Assembly: GCA_030592425.1 (NCBI GenBank)
Contig: JAUVJK010000001.1
Location: forward strand, 1 to 62,897
DNA length: 62,897 nt
Direction: 5' to 3'
DNA from: Candidatus Moraniibacteriota bacterium
Lineage (GTDB): Bacteria > Patescibacteriota > Minisyncoccia > Moranbacterales > GCA-2747515
Under the pieces are notes generated by a model, which saw nothing but the letters and a program-made list of their open reading frames with translations, did not search any database and was not told the origin of the DNA. A program made the translations under genes and the position numbers. Positions 16,073-24,525 of the stretch are shown here, one piece after another; position 1 is the first letter of the stretch, and every line of letters begins with the position of its first letter.

Positions 16073-18166
16073 CTATTTTTCTTCTCCTGTTCCCATGATC
16101 TCTTGGGCTACGTTATTTGGCACTTCTGCATAATGACTGAATTCCATCACGTAGTTTGCACGTCCTTGTGACATGGAACGCAACTGCGTTGCATAACCAA
16201 ACATTGATGCAAGTGGAATCTCTGCATCAATTTCTTTGAGCTTCGCATTCCCCTCACCACGGTCATTCATTTCTTTCACGACACCACGCTTCGCACTCAC
16301 ATCCCCCACAACGTCACCCATATACTGGTCTGGTGTTGAAACAGCCACCTTCATTATTGGTTCGAGAAGAACTGGCTTTGCGCGTAGAGCTGCTGTCTTG
16401 AAGGCCATTGAACCCGCAACCTTAAATGCTGCTTCTGAGGAATCAACATCATGATACGAACCATCGTACAGTGTGGCTTTCACATCAACCATTGGATAAC
16501 CAGCAAGAATACCGTTATTTACTGCCGCCTCGATGCCTTTCGAAGCTGGTTTGATGAATTCCTGTGGGATCACACCACCTTTGATCTCATCTTCAAATTC
16601 AAAACCTTTACCTGTTTCTAGTGGCTCAACGCGTACCCAACACTGTCCGTACTGTCCACGACCACCAGATTGTTTCACAAATTTTCCTTCGCCTTCTGCC
16701 GTTGCTGTAATTGTTTCTCGATACGATACCTGTGGCTGACCAATATTCGCTTCTACATTGAATTCTCGTTTCATACGATCAACGATAATATCCAAGTGAA
16801 GTTCACCCATACCGGAAATGATCGTCTGTCCTGTTTCTTCATCAGTACGTACACGGAAAGTTGGATCCTCTGCAGCGAGTTTTGCGAGCGCAAGGCCCAT
16901 TTTTTCTTGATCTTCTTTTGTCTTTGGCTCAACAGCAATCGAAATCACTGGTTCTGGAAATTCAATTGATTCAAGGATCACACGATCATCAGGGTCGCAA
17001 AGAGTGTCGCCTGTCTTTGTATTTTTCATTCCAACCAATGCGCCGATTTCTCCAGCATAAAGTTCTTCTACTTCCTCACGGTCATTAGCATGCATACGCA
17101 AGATACGCCCAACACGTTCTTTTTGACCACTTGACGTATTGTAAACATATGAACCTGATTTCAAAGAACCAGAATAAATACGAAAGAAGACAAGTTGCCC
17201 AACAAATGGGTCTGTTGCAACTTTAAAAGCAAGGGATGCAAAAGGAGAGTCGTCAGATGCTTCACGTTTAATCTCTTTCTCTTCATCATCAATATCATGG
17301 CCAATGATCGCTGGAATCTCTGTTGGTGCTGGGAGATAATCCAAAACAGCATCAAGTACTAACTGCACGCCCTTATTCTGCAGTGCTGTTCCTGTAAGTA
17401 CTGGGATCAACTTTGTCGTGAGTACACCCTTACGAATTGCTGCTTTCAATTCTTCTACTGTAATTTCTTCACCACCAAAATATTTTTCCATCAGATCATC
17501 ATCTTGTTCTGCAGCTTTCTCGATCAGTTTTTCACGAGCAGCATCTGCAGCTTCTTTGAGCTCTGCTGGGATCTCACTTTCAATCACTTCCTCTCCCATT
17601 TCTCCTTCAAAAGTAATTTTTTTCATGATCACAAGATCGATCACACCTTCAAAGTCACTTCGCTCACCAACAGCCATTTGCACAGGAATCGCATGTGGCG
17701 TCAATCGATCATGAATTGATTGTACGGCACGATCAAAGTCTGCACCTTCCTTATCAATCTTATTAATAAAACAAATACGTGGCACATTATATTTATCAGC
17801 CTGACGCCATACTGTTTCACTTTGTGGTTCTACACCCTCTTTACCATCAAAAACAACAACGCCACCATCGAGGACACGCATTGAACGTTCTACTTCAACC
17901 GTAAAATCAACGTGTCCTGGTGTGTCAATAATATTAATCTGGTAATCTTTCCAAAAACAAGTTGTTGCAGCTGACGTAATCGTAATACCTCGCTCTTGTT
18001 CTTGCTCCATCCAATCCATCGTTGCCTCTCCTTCATGCACCTCACCAATTTTATGGGAAACACCTGTATAATAAAGAACACGCTCTGTTGTCGTTGTTTT
18101 TCCTGCGTCGATGTGCGCAATGATCCCGATGTTACGTAGTTTATCGATCGAATGTTCTCGTGCCAT
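16073..18166 (-). CDS. fusA: Elongation factor G
   Basis: The translocation GTPase, 697 residues of normal length. G motifs: AHIDAGKTT (G1), RGITI (G2), DTPGH (G3) and NKID (G4). Domain IV carries QYGQCWVRVEPL and the terminal GYATQLRSMSQGRANYVMEF is typical. It is the last gene of rpsL-rpsG-DUF1189-fusA; tuf is not part of this operon. A 61-base spacer separates it from the membrane gene upstream. Confidence 0.99.
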   Translation of the reverse strand: MAREHSIDKLRNIGIIAHIDAGKTTTTERVLYYTGVSHKIGEVHEGEATMDWMEQEQERGITITSAATTCFWKDYQINIIDTPGHVDFTVEVERSMRVLDGGVVVFDGKEGVEPQSETVWRQADKYNVPRICFINKIDKEGADFDRAVQSIHDRLTPHAIPVQMAVGERSDFEGVIDLVIMKKITFEGEMGEEVIESEIPAELKEAADAAREKLIEKAAEQDDDLMEKYFGGEEITVEELKAAIRKGVLTTKLIPVLTGTALQNKGVQLVLDAVLDYLPAPTEIPAIIGHDIDDEEKEIKREASDDSPFASLAFKVATDPFVGQLVFFRIYSGSLKSGSYVYNTSSGQKERVGRILRMHANDREEVEELYAGEIGALVGMKNTKTGDTLCDPDDRVILESIEFPEPVISIAVEPKTKEDQEKMGLALAKLAAEDPTFRVRTDEETGQTIISGMGELHLDIIVDRMKREFNVEANIGQPQVSYRETITATAEGEGKFVKQSGGRGQYGQCWVRVEPLETGKGFEFEDEIKGGVIPQEFIKPASKGIEAAVNNGILAGYPMVDVKATLYDGSYHDVDSSEAAFKVAGSMAFKTAALRAKPVLLEPIMKVAVSTPDQYMGDVVGDVSAKRGVVKEMNDRGEGNAKLKEIDAEIPLASMFGYATQLRSMSQGRANYVMEFSHYAEVPNNVAQEIMGTGEEK

Positions 18167-18227
18167 ATTCTTTAGTGATTATATTAATAATTTTGTAATA
18201 CTCTATCTATATGATAATAGCGGTCTT

Positions 18228-19091
18228 TTAGTCTGCTGGCAAGACCGTACCAGGCAAAACCTTTTCCTCATCGATCTTTGACGCCTCAGGAGCAATTATC
18301 CTATCTTGCTTTTTCTTCCAATGAAGGAGATTCATAAAGAAGAGGATCATAAAGATCAATGTTGTAAAAAATGGGATACCAACACCAAAGATCACTAGAA
18401 CGCCCTCGAGAATCAGTGGGACAAAATAGAGATTTAGTACGACGAAATAATATGTAGAAAATTTTTCTTTCATACCAAAGAACATTGCGATTAACATCAA
18501 AATAAGTGCCCACCATAGCGCACTCAGTAAACGAAACACGAGGAGATTCAATATCATTACAAGAAAAATACCGATTGCCCCACCAATCATGATCATACTC
18601 CGTGAACGTTCGATCAGCCCCATTAATTGCTCTTTTGAGTACGTAAGATCTTTTGCCTCTGCAAAGGAGAACTCTCGCGAACGGATCCTGTCTTCTTTTT
18701 GATAAATACCCTCCTTTGTCACAAGTACAGCAGATGTATAAGCATTAAGACTCTCTGGTGAATACGTCGCACCTTCGGTATCAATGATCAAAACATTTCC
18801 ATCACCTTCAACGACATATGGTTGCTCGATGCCTTCAATCAAGAGAGTGCCATCAACAAGAGCTAGATGTGCACCATCAGGAATATTCTGGTTGATCCCG
18901 TCAATCACATCTGGAAATGCACTGTGTACAAAATATGTTATCGACAGTGTCCAGATCGTCGCAACAATAAGACCCGTTACAATCCAAAAAAGCCATGTTA
19001 TCTGATGGCTCTTCTTCTCACTTTCGACAAAAAGAAAAAGGAAATCTGGTTTCCAAACACTCTTTGCTCGTTGGATAATATTGGTCATCAT
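18228..19091 (-). CDS. DUF1189-like integral membrane protein in the str operon
   Basis: 287 residues. One hydrophobic segment lies near residues 30-52, then an extracytoplasmic-looking domain of about 115 residues (FPDVIDGINQNIPDGAHLALVDGTL, shown in parts), then three to four hydrophobic segments between about 168 and 270 and a cytosolic tail. The layout and the P-VID and NVLIIDTEG motifs resemble the DUF1189 family. It lies 13 bases after rpsG and 61 before fusA, so it should be co-transcribed with ribosomal genes. Role unknown. Confidence 0.75.
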   Translation of the reverse strand: MMTNIIQRAKSVWKPDFLFLFVESEKKSHQITWLFWIVTGLIVATIWTLSITYFVHSAFPDVIDGINQNIPDGAHLALVDGTLLIEGIEQPYVVEGDGNVLIIDTEGATYSPESLNAYTSAVLVTKEGIYQKEDRIRSREFSFAEAKDLTYSKEQLMGLIERSRSMIMIGGAIGIFLVMILNLLVFRLLSALWWALILMLIAMFFGMKEKFSTYYFVVLNLYFVPLILEGVLVIFGVGIPFFTTLIFMILFFMNLLHWKKKQDRIIAPEASKIDEEKVLPGTVLPAD

Positions 19092-19104
19092 AAAGTTCTA
19101 CAGC

Positions 19105-19575
19105 CTAGCCAAAGTGTGCGAAGGCTTTATTTGCTTCTGCCATGCGATGTGTCTCTTCACGCTTTTTCATTGCGACGCCTTCTTTTTTCTCTGCAGCTGC
19201 AATAAATTCATCAGCAAGTAATTCTGCCATGTTCTTTCCTTTCTGTTTGCGACAACCTTCAATGATCCATGTCATCGCAAGCGTTTGTCGCCGGTCACCA
19301 ATCACAGGGACTGGTACTTGGTAGTTTGCACCACCAACACGACGTGATTTGAGTGCAACAGCTGGCGCAATATTTTTGATGGCTTGTTCAAAAACATTCA
19401 ATCCACCTTTTTTTGTACGTTCATGGATAATATCAAATGATCGATAAACGATCTGCTCTGCAGTTGAACGTTTTCCATCAAGCATCAAATGTCCCACAAA
19501 ACGACCTACAAGCATATTTCCATATTTGAGATCCTCTTTCCATTGTTTCTTGAATGTTCGTTTTCTTCGTGGCAT
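19105..19575 (-). CDS. rpsG: 30S ribosomal protein S7
   Basis: A primary 16S rRNA head-domain protein and, in E. coli, the str operon repressor. 156 residues. MPRRKRTFKKQWKEDLKYGN, VGHLMLDGKRSTAEQIVY and VGGANYQVPVPV are diagnostic, and the C-terminus REETHRMAEANKAFAHFG is full length. It lies 43 bases after rpsL. Confidence 0.98.
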   Translation of the reverse strand: MPRRKRTFKKQWKEDLKYGNMLVGRFVGHLMLDGKRSTAEQIVYRSFDIIHERTKKGGLNVFEQAIKNIAPAVALKSRRVGGANYQVPVPVIGDRRQTLAMTWIIEGCRKQKGKNMAELLADEFIAAAEKKEGVAMKKREETHRMAEANKAFAHFG

Positions 19576-19618
19576 AGTAAAGTGTTGTAATTGTTGTAAA
19601 TGTTATAGATGTTTCCAG

Positions 19619-20044
19619 TCACTTAGTCCTTTTTTTCTTATCGCGTCGTGTACCGTATTTACTGCGTCCCTGTTGTCGTCCTTCAACACCAGCACAGTCA
19701 AGAACTCCTCGCACAACGTGATAACGTACACCTGGCAAATCCTTCACACGACCACCACGAATCACAACGATCGAGTGTTCTTGCAAGTTATGTCCTTCAC
19801 CACCAATGTAGGCTGTTACTTCCTGTCCATTTGTCAATTTTACACGTGCAATCTTTCGGAGAGCAGAATTCGGCTTTTTTGGTGTTGTTGTCGATACTTT
19901 AATACACACACCACGTTTAAATGGTCCTTGTGATTTTACAGGTTTATTTTTCAATGTATTGAAAACTTGTGACAACGCTGGAGATTTATTTTTTTTCCCC
20001 TGTTTTGCGCGCGGTCGCTTGATCAACTGGTTTATTGTAGGCAC
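19619..20044 (-). CDS. rpsL: 30S ribosomal protein S12
   Basis: A decoding-centre protein and the site of streptomycin-resistance changes. The protein begins (GTG start) MPTINQLIKRPRAKQGKK and has 141 residues. TTTPKKPNSALRKIARVKL carries the lysine at the classic resistance position as K, and VKDLPGVRYHVVRG holds the aspartate that is methylthiolated in many bacteria. First gene of the str operon, with a consensus promoter. Confidence 0.98.
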   Translation of the reverse strand: MPTINQLIKRPRAKQGKKNKSPALSQVFNTLKNKPVKSQGPFKRGVCIKVSTTTPKKPNSALRKIARVKLTNGQEVTAYIGGEGHNLQEHSIVVIRGGRVKDLPGVRYHVVRGVLDCAGVEGRQQGRSKYGTRRDKKKRTK

Positions 20045-20093
20045 AGTAATTGTAGCGTACTGCGAAATGCAGCATATCGCCTAATAAAGATAA

Positions 20094-20119
20094 TAAAAAA
20101 TTACTGGAAAACTCCAGTA
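20094..20119 (-). terminator. Hairpin with U tract at the 5' end of the str transcript
   Basis: Minus strand TACTGGA-GTTT-TCCAGTA (7-bp perfect stem, plus 20102-20119) followed by AATTTTTTATT. The predicted transcription start is about 20119, so the hairpin begins at the first transcribed bases. It could be an attenuator or a 5' stabilising stem; an upstream-gene terminator is less likely because the promoter lies between. Confidence 0.5.
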
Positions 20120-20125
20120 CGGTCT

Positions 20126-20154
20126 ATACTATAGAATCAACGAAGTTTTGTCAA
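20126..20154 (-). promoter_or_regulatory. Promoter of the str operon (rpsL)
   Basis: Minus strand: -35 TTGACA (20149-20154), 17-base spacer, -10 TAGTAT (20126-20131). A near-consensus sigma-70-type promoter about 75 bases before rpsL. Confidence 0.8.
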
Positions 20155-20237
20155 CAGTACTATGACCAATTAGTCTGGATCTTAGTCATCATCCAAATTT
20201 CATCATAAAAAATTGAAAAAGTAGTTAGCTAGTATCA

Positions 20238-20269
20238 AAGAAAAAGGAGGCATTCTATTAAACACCCCC
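20238..20269 (-). terminator. Terminator of the 59-residue gene
   Basis: GGGGG pairs with CCTCC (one G-U) around a 14-base loop, followed by TTTTTCTTT on the minus strand. Confidence 0.5.
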
Positions 20270-20290
20270 TGGATTCATTAACGACTATCG

Positions 20291-20470
20291 TTATCGATGC
20301 TGTACTTCTCGATCTTTAGAATTGTATTGTTTTGGCAGAGGAACTATTCCTAGCATTTGAGCTTGGGTCAATAACATGCCTTGTTCTACCGCTTTACGCG
20401 TTCTCTCTGCGATGCCAAGTTCATTACTACGACCTTTTTCCAGATCAACATTGTTAGCTTGCTTCGCCAT
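20291..20470 (-). CDS. Small orphan protein, 59 residues
   Basis: ATG at 20468-20470, TAA at 20291-20293. The protein begins MAKQANNVDLEKGRSNELG and ends KDREVQHR; it is hydrophilic and mostly helical. Support comes from a strong Shine-Dalgarno site (GAGGAG, 8 bases before the ATG), an upstream promoter and a downstream terminator. I know no family. It is expressed on its own between the M50 protease and the str operon. Confidence 0.65.
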   Translation of the reverse strand: MAKQANNVDLEKGRSNELGIAERTRKAVEQGMLLTQAQMLGIVPLPKQYNSKDREVQHR

Positions 20471-20515
20471 TTTCGATTCTCCTCATTGATTGATTGAGAC
20501 TAAAAATGTACATAG

Positions 20516-20544
20516 AGCATAGATCAAAAGAACTCTTTTGTCTA
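20516..20544 (-). promoter_or_regulatory. Promoter of the 59-residue gene
   Basis: Minus strand: -35 TAGACA (20539-20544), 17-base spacer, -10 TATGCT (20516-20521). It overlaps the last codon of the M50 gene. Confidence 0.5.
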
Positions 20545-21258
20545 CAGCATCATTTGAAAAAAGAAATTCCAAACATAATTCAACGCTTCACTCAAAAACT
20601 CTGAAACGAAAGTAATGCCGATCATCGGCAATAAGAACAGAATACCAATGAGGATAAAAAGTCCCCATTGCTCAAACCTCATTTGAATCTCATCAGGAAT
20701 ATTGAATATCGTGAAAAGCAACTTCGATCCATCAAGTGGCGGAATTGGGAAAAGATTAAAGATCCCAAGAAGTACATTCCAAAAGATTGCCATCGCACAA
20801 AAAAGAAAAACAATTGATGCAAACGATCCAGATACATCCGCAGCGAGAGTTTCCCAATTACCACCAATAAGTTCATTGAGAATTTGCATTTTTTCTACAC
20901 CAAGAAGCGGCATCATTTTCCCAGAAATTGCAAATAGGAAAGCAAGAAGAAAGTTCATTCCTGGTCCTGCAAGGGCTACAAGAACGGGTCCCCATTTTTT
21001 ATAACGCAAGTTGTATGGATTGAATGGCACTGGCTTTGCCCATCCAAAAGCAAATCCTGCCGTCATGTACATCACGATTGGCACAGCGATCGAACCAATT
21101 GGGTCAACATGCGTTTTTGGATTTAATGTTAACCTCCCTGCAAGCTTCGCTGTATGATCACCAAGTTTTAGCGCGATCAAGCCATGTGAGATCTCATGCA
21201 AAATAATTGAATACAACAGGAGGAGAAAATAAAAGATCAAAAGAATAGCAACTTCCAT
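20542..21258 (-). CDS. Membrane metalloprotease, site-2 protease (M50) family
   Basis: 238 residues, almost entirely hydrophobic helices. The zinc site HEISH is in the first helices (about residues 22-26) and the second motif is NLFPIPPLDGSKLL (about 169-182), as in M50 intramembrane proteases. There is no PDZ domain, so it is the short type, unlike RseP. The segment NPKTHVDPIGSIAVP between the motifs is also typical. Likely cleaves membrane-bound regulators or remnant signal peptides. It has its own promoter. Confidence 0.9.
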   Translation of the reverse strand: MEVAILLIFYFLLLLYSIILHEISHGLIALKLGDHTAKLAGRLTLNPKTHVDPIGSIAVPIVMYMTAGFAFGWAKPVPFNPYNLRYKKWGPVLVALAGPGMNFLLAFLFAISGKMMPLLGVEKMQILNELIGGNWETLAADVSGSFASIVFLFCAMAIFWNVLLGIFNLFPIPPLDGSKLLFTIFNIPDEIQMRFEQWGLFILIGILFLLPMIGITFVSEFLSEALNYVWNFFFQMML

Positions 21259-21289
21259 AATATATATTAAGTCAGATTATTGTTTTCTA

Positions 21290-21318
21290 AGTATACTCAC
21301 GAGTGCCAAATCACGCAA
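21290..21318 (-). promoter_or_regulatory. Promoter of the M50 protease gene
   Basis: Minus strand: -35 TTGCGT (21313-21318), 17-base spacer, -10 TATACT (21290-21295). The spacer contains the palindrome ACTCGTGAGT. Confidence 0.6.
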
Positions 21319-21330
21319 TTTTTTAAGAAA

Positions 21331-21368
21331 ATAAAAAATCGATGATCATGAAGAATATATTATTCTTC
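21331..21368 (-). terminator. Possible terminator after pyrE
   Basis: GAAGAATA-ATA-TATTCTTC (plus 21350-21368) is an 8-bp stem; the T-rich stretch GATTTTTTATTTTC starts about 9 bases later, so termination is uncertain. Confidence 0.35.
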
Positions 21369-21391
21369 TATGTTCACCGATAGTATTCATC

Positions 21392-22108
21392 CTACACGCC
21401 GTATTGATTCTGATATTCTTTGATCGAATCACGAGCATGTCTAGCAGTAACTGGCCAACCATTGTTATGATGACTGATGATGATTTCTGGATCAAATCCT
21501 TCAAGATAATTCATTAGTTCACCGAGAGTGATGACCGACACAACTTTAACGTTCAAGTTTTTTTCAAGTTCCTGTGCTGCCGAGTAGACAGAATCAGCGC
21601 CACGTTCCTGACGATCAAAAGCTGTCACTATGCCGGCAAGCGTGCCACCATTCGTCTCGATCAATTTTGCAGCATCATACTTCGTTGCGCCAGTTGTAGC
21701 AACATCATCAAGCATTAAAACTTTACCTTCGATCGGTGCACCGACGATAGAACCACCCTCACCATGACCTTTTACTTCCTTACGATCAAATGACCACGGC
21801 GTATCCCTCCCCGTCTCCACATCATATGCATCGGCAACAGAAACAACCAAAGGAATACCCTTGTATGCCGGACCGAACATCCCATCAAATGTTATGCGAT
21901 GTGCCAAAATGGTCTGTGCGTAAGCGTGCGCCAATTTCTTTGTTGCCTTTCCCGTACAAAACTTACCGCTATTGAAGAAATACGGACTGTCACGTCCTGA
22001 TTTCAGTGTAAATGTTCCGAATTGCAGAGCTTCACAGTCAATACAAAATTGAATGAACTCCTGCAATCGTGTTTTTCTCATCGATACAGTTCCTTCTTGA
22101 TTTTTCAT
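21392..22108 (-). CDS. pyrE: Orotate phosphoribosyltransferase
   Basis: Converts orotate and PRPP to orotidine 5'-phosphate. The start at 22108 (MKNQEGTVSMRKTRL, 238 residues) has AAGGTGA upstream; a more upstream frame to 22177 encodes an unconserved hydrophobic stretch. TFTLKSGRDSPYFFNSGKF and the PRPP-binding VLMLDDVATTGATKYDA are diagnostic. It follows pyrF by 83 bases as a pair; no other pyrimidine genes are seen nearby, suggesting use of scavenged orotate. Confidence 0.95.
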   Translation of the reverse strand: MKNQEGTVSMRKTRLQEFIQFCIDCEALQFGTFTLKSGRDSPYFFNSGKFCTGKATKKLAHAYAQTILAHRITFDGMFGPAYKGIPLVVSVADAYDVETGRDTPWSFDRKEVKGHGEGGSIVGAPIEGKVLMLDDVATTGATKYDAAKLIETNGGTLAGIVTAFDRQERGADSVYSAAQELEKNLNVKVVSVITLGELMNYLEGFDPEIIISHHNNGWPVTARHARDSIKEYQNQYGV

Positions 22109-22191
22109 ATCTTCACCTTTTTCTAAAAAAATGATGAAACTAGCTATACCAGCTCCACATAGGATCAAAAGATTCACTTTACTGATAACTA

Positions 22192-22920
22192 TCAGTCAAG
22201 TACAGATGCAATTTCATCCAAAGTTCGTTCTACAGCCATTCTTGGATTGTCAGCTTGTGTAATCGGGCGTCCGATAACGAGCCTTTTTGCACCGGCTGCA
22301 ATCGCATCTGCTGGCGTAGTTACGCGTGACTGATCATCACCTTCAACAACTGTCCAACTTGGGCGTATACCTGGCGTATTACAGTCAAGATAAATATCTG
22401 GCATATCTGCAATGATTCCGAGTTCTTTCGGGGACAGAATAAGACCATCAACATTACCGTCTTGTGCAATCTTTGCAAACCGCGCGACTCCCTCTGCCGG
22501 AGTGCAACCAAATATCTCTAAACATTCCTCTTCATCAAGAGAGGTCAAAACAGTGACTGCTAATACTTCAGTCAGCGGCAATACATTACTCAGTGCCCGC
22601 AGACCACGAGTACCAGCATTAGCCATAGCTGTTACAATTGCAGGCTGGTCTTCTGTTAGAAAAAGACCATCGATCTCCATTGTCGCAGGGATATCCACCA
22701 ATTTATAGTCAGCAAAGACTTTGAGACCTCTTTCATTAATCTCTCTGATAAGCCCCATTCCCAATGCTCGCAAAGCAGAATTCATTTTGAAAATAACACC
22801 TGTTCCCTCCAGTTGATCAGCTAGCGCCATAATCTTCTTATGCACACCTTTACGACCGCTACTATCTGGAGCAAAATCAGCGGCAATAATTAGTCGTTCT
22901 GATATTGGTATATCCGACAT
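22192..22920 (-). CDS. pyrF: Orotidine 5'-phosphate decarboxylase
   Basis: Makes UMP from OMP, the step after PyrE. The start at 22920 (MSDIPISERLIIAADF, 242 residues) has AGAGGA upstream. The catalytic cluster is visible as FADYKLVDIPATM (the DxKxxD motif), and NTPGIRPSW and RLVIGRPITQA form the phosphate-binding side. It ends with TGA, evidence that TGA is a stop in this genome. It is transcribed ahead of pyrE. Confidence 0.95.
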   Translation of the reverse strand: MSDIPISERLIIAADFAPDSSGRKGVHKKIMALADQLEGTGVIFKMNSALRALGMGLIREINERGLKVFADYKLVDIPATMEIDGLFLTEDQPAIVTAMANAGTRGLRALSNVLPLTEVLAVTVLTSLDEEECLEIFGCTPAEGVARFAKIAQDGNVDGLILSPKELGIIADMPDIYLDCNTPGIRPSWTVVEGDDQSRVTTPADAIAAGAKRLVIGRPITQADNPRMAVERTLDEIASVLD

Positions 22921-22995
22921 TTTTACATTCCTCTTCTTGAGGTTAAACAAAAAAGGCTGAATTTTTAAAGAACAATTCTTCCTCACGTGATGCGT

Positions 22996-23024
22996 AGACT
23001 AGCAAAATGGCTTTGATACGTCAA
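22996..23024 (-). promoter_or_regulatory. Promoter of pyrF-pyrE
   Basis: Minus strand: -35 TTGACG (23019-23024), 17-base spacer, -10 TAGTCT (22996-23001). Confidence 0.55.
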
Positions 23025-23087
23025 TTTATTTTGTTCATATGCAAACATATCTGAAACTTCTTTCTATCGTAACGAAATGCACAATCA

Positions 23088-23125
23088 AAAAAAGAAATAG
23101 GTATTTAAATACCTATTTCTTTTTT
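23088..23125 (-). terminator. Terminator after the MutY-like gene
   Basis: A perfect 38-base palindrome centred at 23106/23107 (core GAAATAGGTATT and its complement) with A and T tracts at the two ends, so it can terminate in either direction; the gene ending into it is on the minus strand. Confidence 0.85.
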
Positions 23126-23211
23126 AGATCAAATAATTGATTCCTCATTATTACTTCTCCAGCCATTATCCTTTTCTTCTGTAGAGGCAAACGGTTATTA
23201 AAAATGTCATC

Positions 23212-24102
23212 CTACTTCAGTTGCCACAAATTATTTTTATGTATAATCATACCTTCCTTCTGTAATTGCAAAAGAATATCGGTAAGCCATCTTTTATCCT
23301 TTTGTCCATCCCAATCCTTTTTAATTTTATTTCCTATTATATTCGTATCAGCCTTTTTTGAACGCAAAATCTCAACGATCCGCCCGCGATAGATCCGTCG
23401 CGGAATATGTTTTCCTTGCTCACTACGTCCTGGCTCTTTCTTTTTTGGTCGCACATAGTCATTTGGATCTGGAAAAGCTAAACATTGACTTTTAAACGGA
23501 CATTGCAAACATTGTGGATTCCTCTTGGTACAAATAAGAGATGCGAAATCCATCAGAGCACTGTGAAAATCACGTGCACGTCCATGTGGCAAAAATGTCA
23601 ATACTATCTTCTCTGCTTTTTTCTCACTCCATTGTCTTTTACCATGCCACCGCCTGATCACACGGTCAATATTGACGTCACGCGCCATCAGGTCAAAATT
23701 ACACCCAAAGACAAGAATTGCATTTCGCGTATAAGGTCCGATACCTGGCATTGTCTGGAGGATCTCTGGATCACGTGGTACGCGTCCATTGTGATCTTTG
23801 ACAATGATCTTTGCCATTTTGTGGAGATTGAGCGCACGACGGTTATAACCCAATCCTTGCCACTGCTGCAAGACAGAGGACTGACGTGCTCGCGATAACT
23901 TTTTCCACGAAGGAAAACGTTTCAAAAAAGCAGTATATTTCTCAATAACCTTCGGCACATTTGTCTGCTGCAACATGATCTCTGACACGGTGATATGGTA
24001 CAGATCATCCGTGTGACGCCATGGCAGATCATGACGACCATATTTCTCATACCATACAAAAAGTTCCTTCTGAAATTTTTTCATTTGTTCACTTTTTATC
24101 AT
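23212..24102 (-). CDS. mutY: A/G-specific adenine DNA glycosylase-like protein (MutY family)
   Basis: Base-excision repair enzyme that removes adenine opposite oxidised guanine. DLPWRHTDDLYHITVSEIML carries the catalytic Glu (SEIMLQQT), LQTMPGIGPYTRNAIL is the helix-hairpin-helix, and RDVNIDRV supplies the catalytic Asp. The 4Fe-4S ligands are C-x6-C-x2-C-x5-C in ICTKRNPQCLQCPFKSQC. The NUDIX-like 8-oxoG recognition domain is replaced by a short basic C-terminal domain. Start at 24102 or the ATG at 24084; the first is used. Confidence 0.85.
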   Translation of the reverse strand: MIKSEQMKKFQKELFVWYEKYGRHDLPWRHTDDLYHITVSEIMLQQTNVPKVIEKYTAFLKRFPSWKKLSRARQSSVLQQWQGLGYNRRALNLHKMAKIIVKDHNGRVPRDPEILQTMPGIGPYTRNAILVFGCNFDLMARDVNIDRVIRRWHGKRQWSEKKAEKIVLTFLPHGRARDFHSALMDFASLICTKRNPQCLQCPFKSQCLAFPDPNDYVRPKKKEPGRSEQGKHIPRRIYRGRIVEILRSKKADTNIIGNKIKKDWDGQKDKRWLTDILLQLQKEGMIIHKNNLWQLK

Positions 24103-24133
24103 ATTGTTATCGTAACAAATAATACAGAGGAAA

Positions 24134-24160
24134 GAAAAAAGCCTGAATGTTTCCAGGCTT
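24134..24160 (-). terminator. Terminator after the zinc-ribbon gene
   Basis: AAGCCTG (24139-24145 in plus numbering) and CAGGCTT (24154-24160) pair around an 8-base loop, followed by TTTTTTC on the minus strand. Confidence 0.85.
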
Positions 24161-24178
24161 ATGCGACTGTGCAAACAC

Positions 24179-24412
24179 TCAGCCTATTATGTTTTCCTCA
24201 TCCCAAGCGTCATTATATATGCCTGTATGCTCTTTTTGTGCTTGTGCATTTCGTGCAATACGTGCAACACGCTCCGCCTCCTGGACATCCGAGCAAGCTA
24301 CGATCTCAACAATAATAGGCACGCAACCGTCGGGACAATGAAGATTTCCATCTGAATCAAGTATTTTTTCTCTGTTGCATATCGCGCAACTATATCCAAT
24401 GCCAGTAGCCAT
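24179..24412 (-). CDS. Small protein with a four-cysteine zinc site
   Basis: 77 residues from the ATG at 24412 (MATGIGYSCAICNREKIL), chosen because GGAGG lies 8 bases upstream. CAIC and CPDGC, 17 residues apart, form a probable zinc ribbon. The rest is one helix with IARNAQAQKEH and an acidic end. It has its own promoter and terminator. Family not recognised; a nucleic-acid or protein-binding adapter is possible. Confidence 0.65.
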   Translation of the reverse strand: MATGIGYSCAICNREKILDSDGNLHCPDGCVPIIVEIVACSDVQEAERVARIARNAQAQKEHTGIYNDAWDEENIIG

Positions 24413-24473
24413 TATTAATCCTCCGCAAAAAAATTGTTTGTGTTGGGTCATTTCTTAAAAGAACCACTTCTAA

Positions 24474-24502
24474 AAAATACTCCTAGATTATTATGATGTC
24501 AA
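24474..24502 (-). promoter_or_regulatory. Promoter of the zinc-ribbon gene
   Basis: Minus strand: -35 TTGACA (24497-24502), 17-base spacer, -10 TATTTT (24474-24479). Confidence 0.5.
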
Positions 24503-24525
24503 TCATTTCATTCATGATCGATTAG

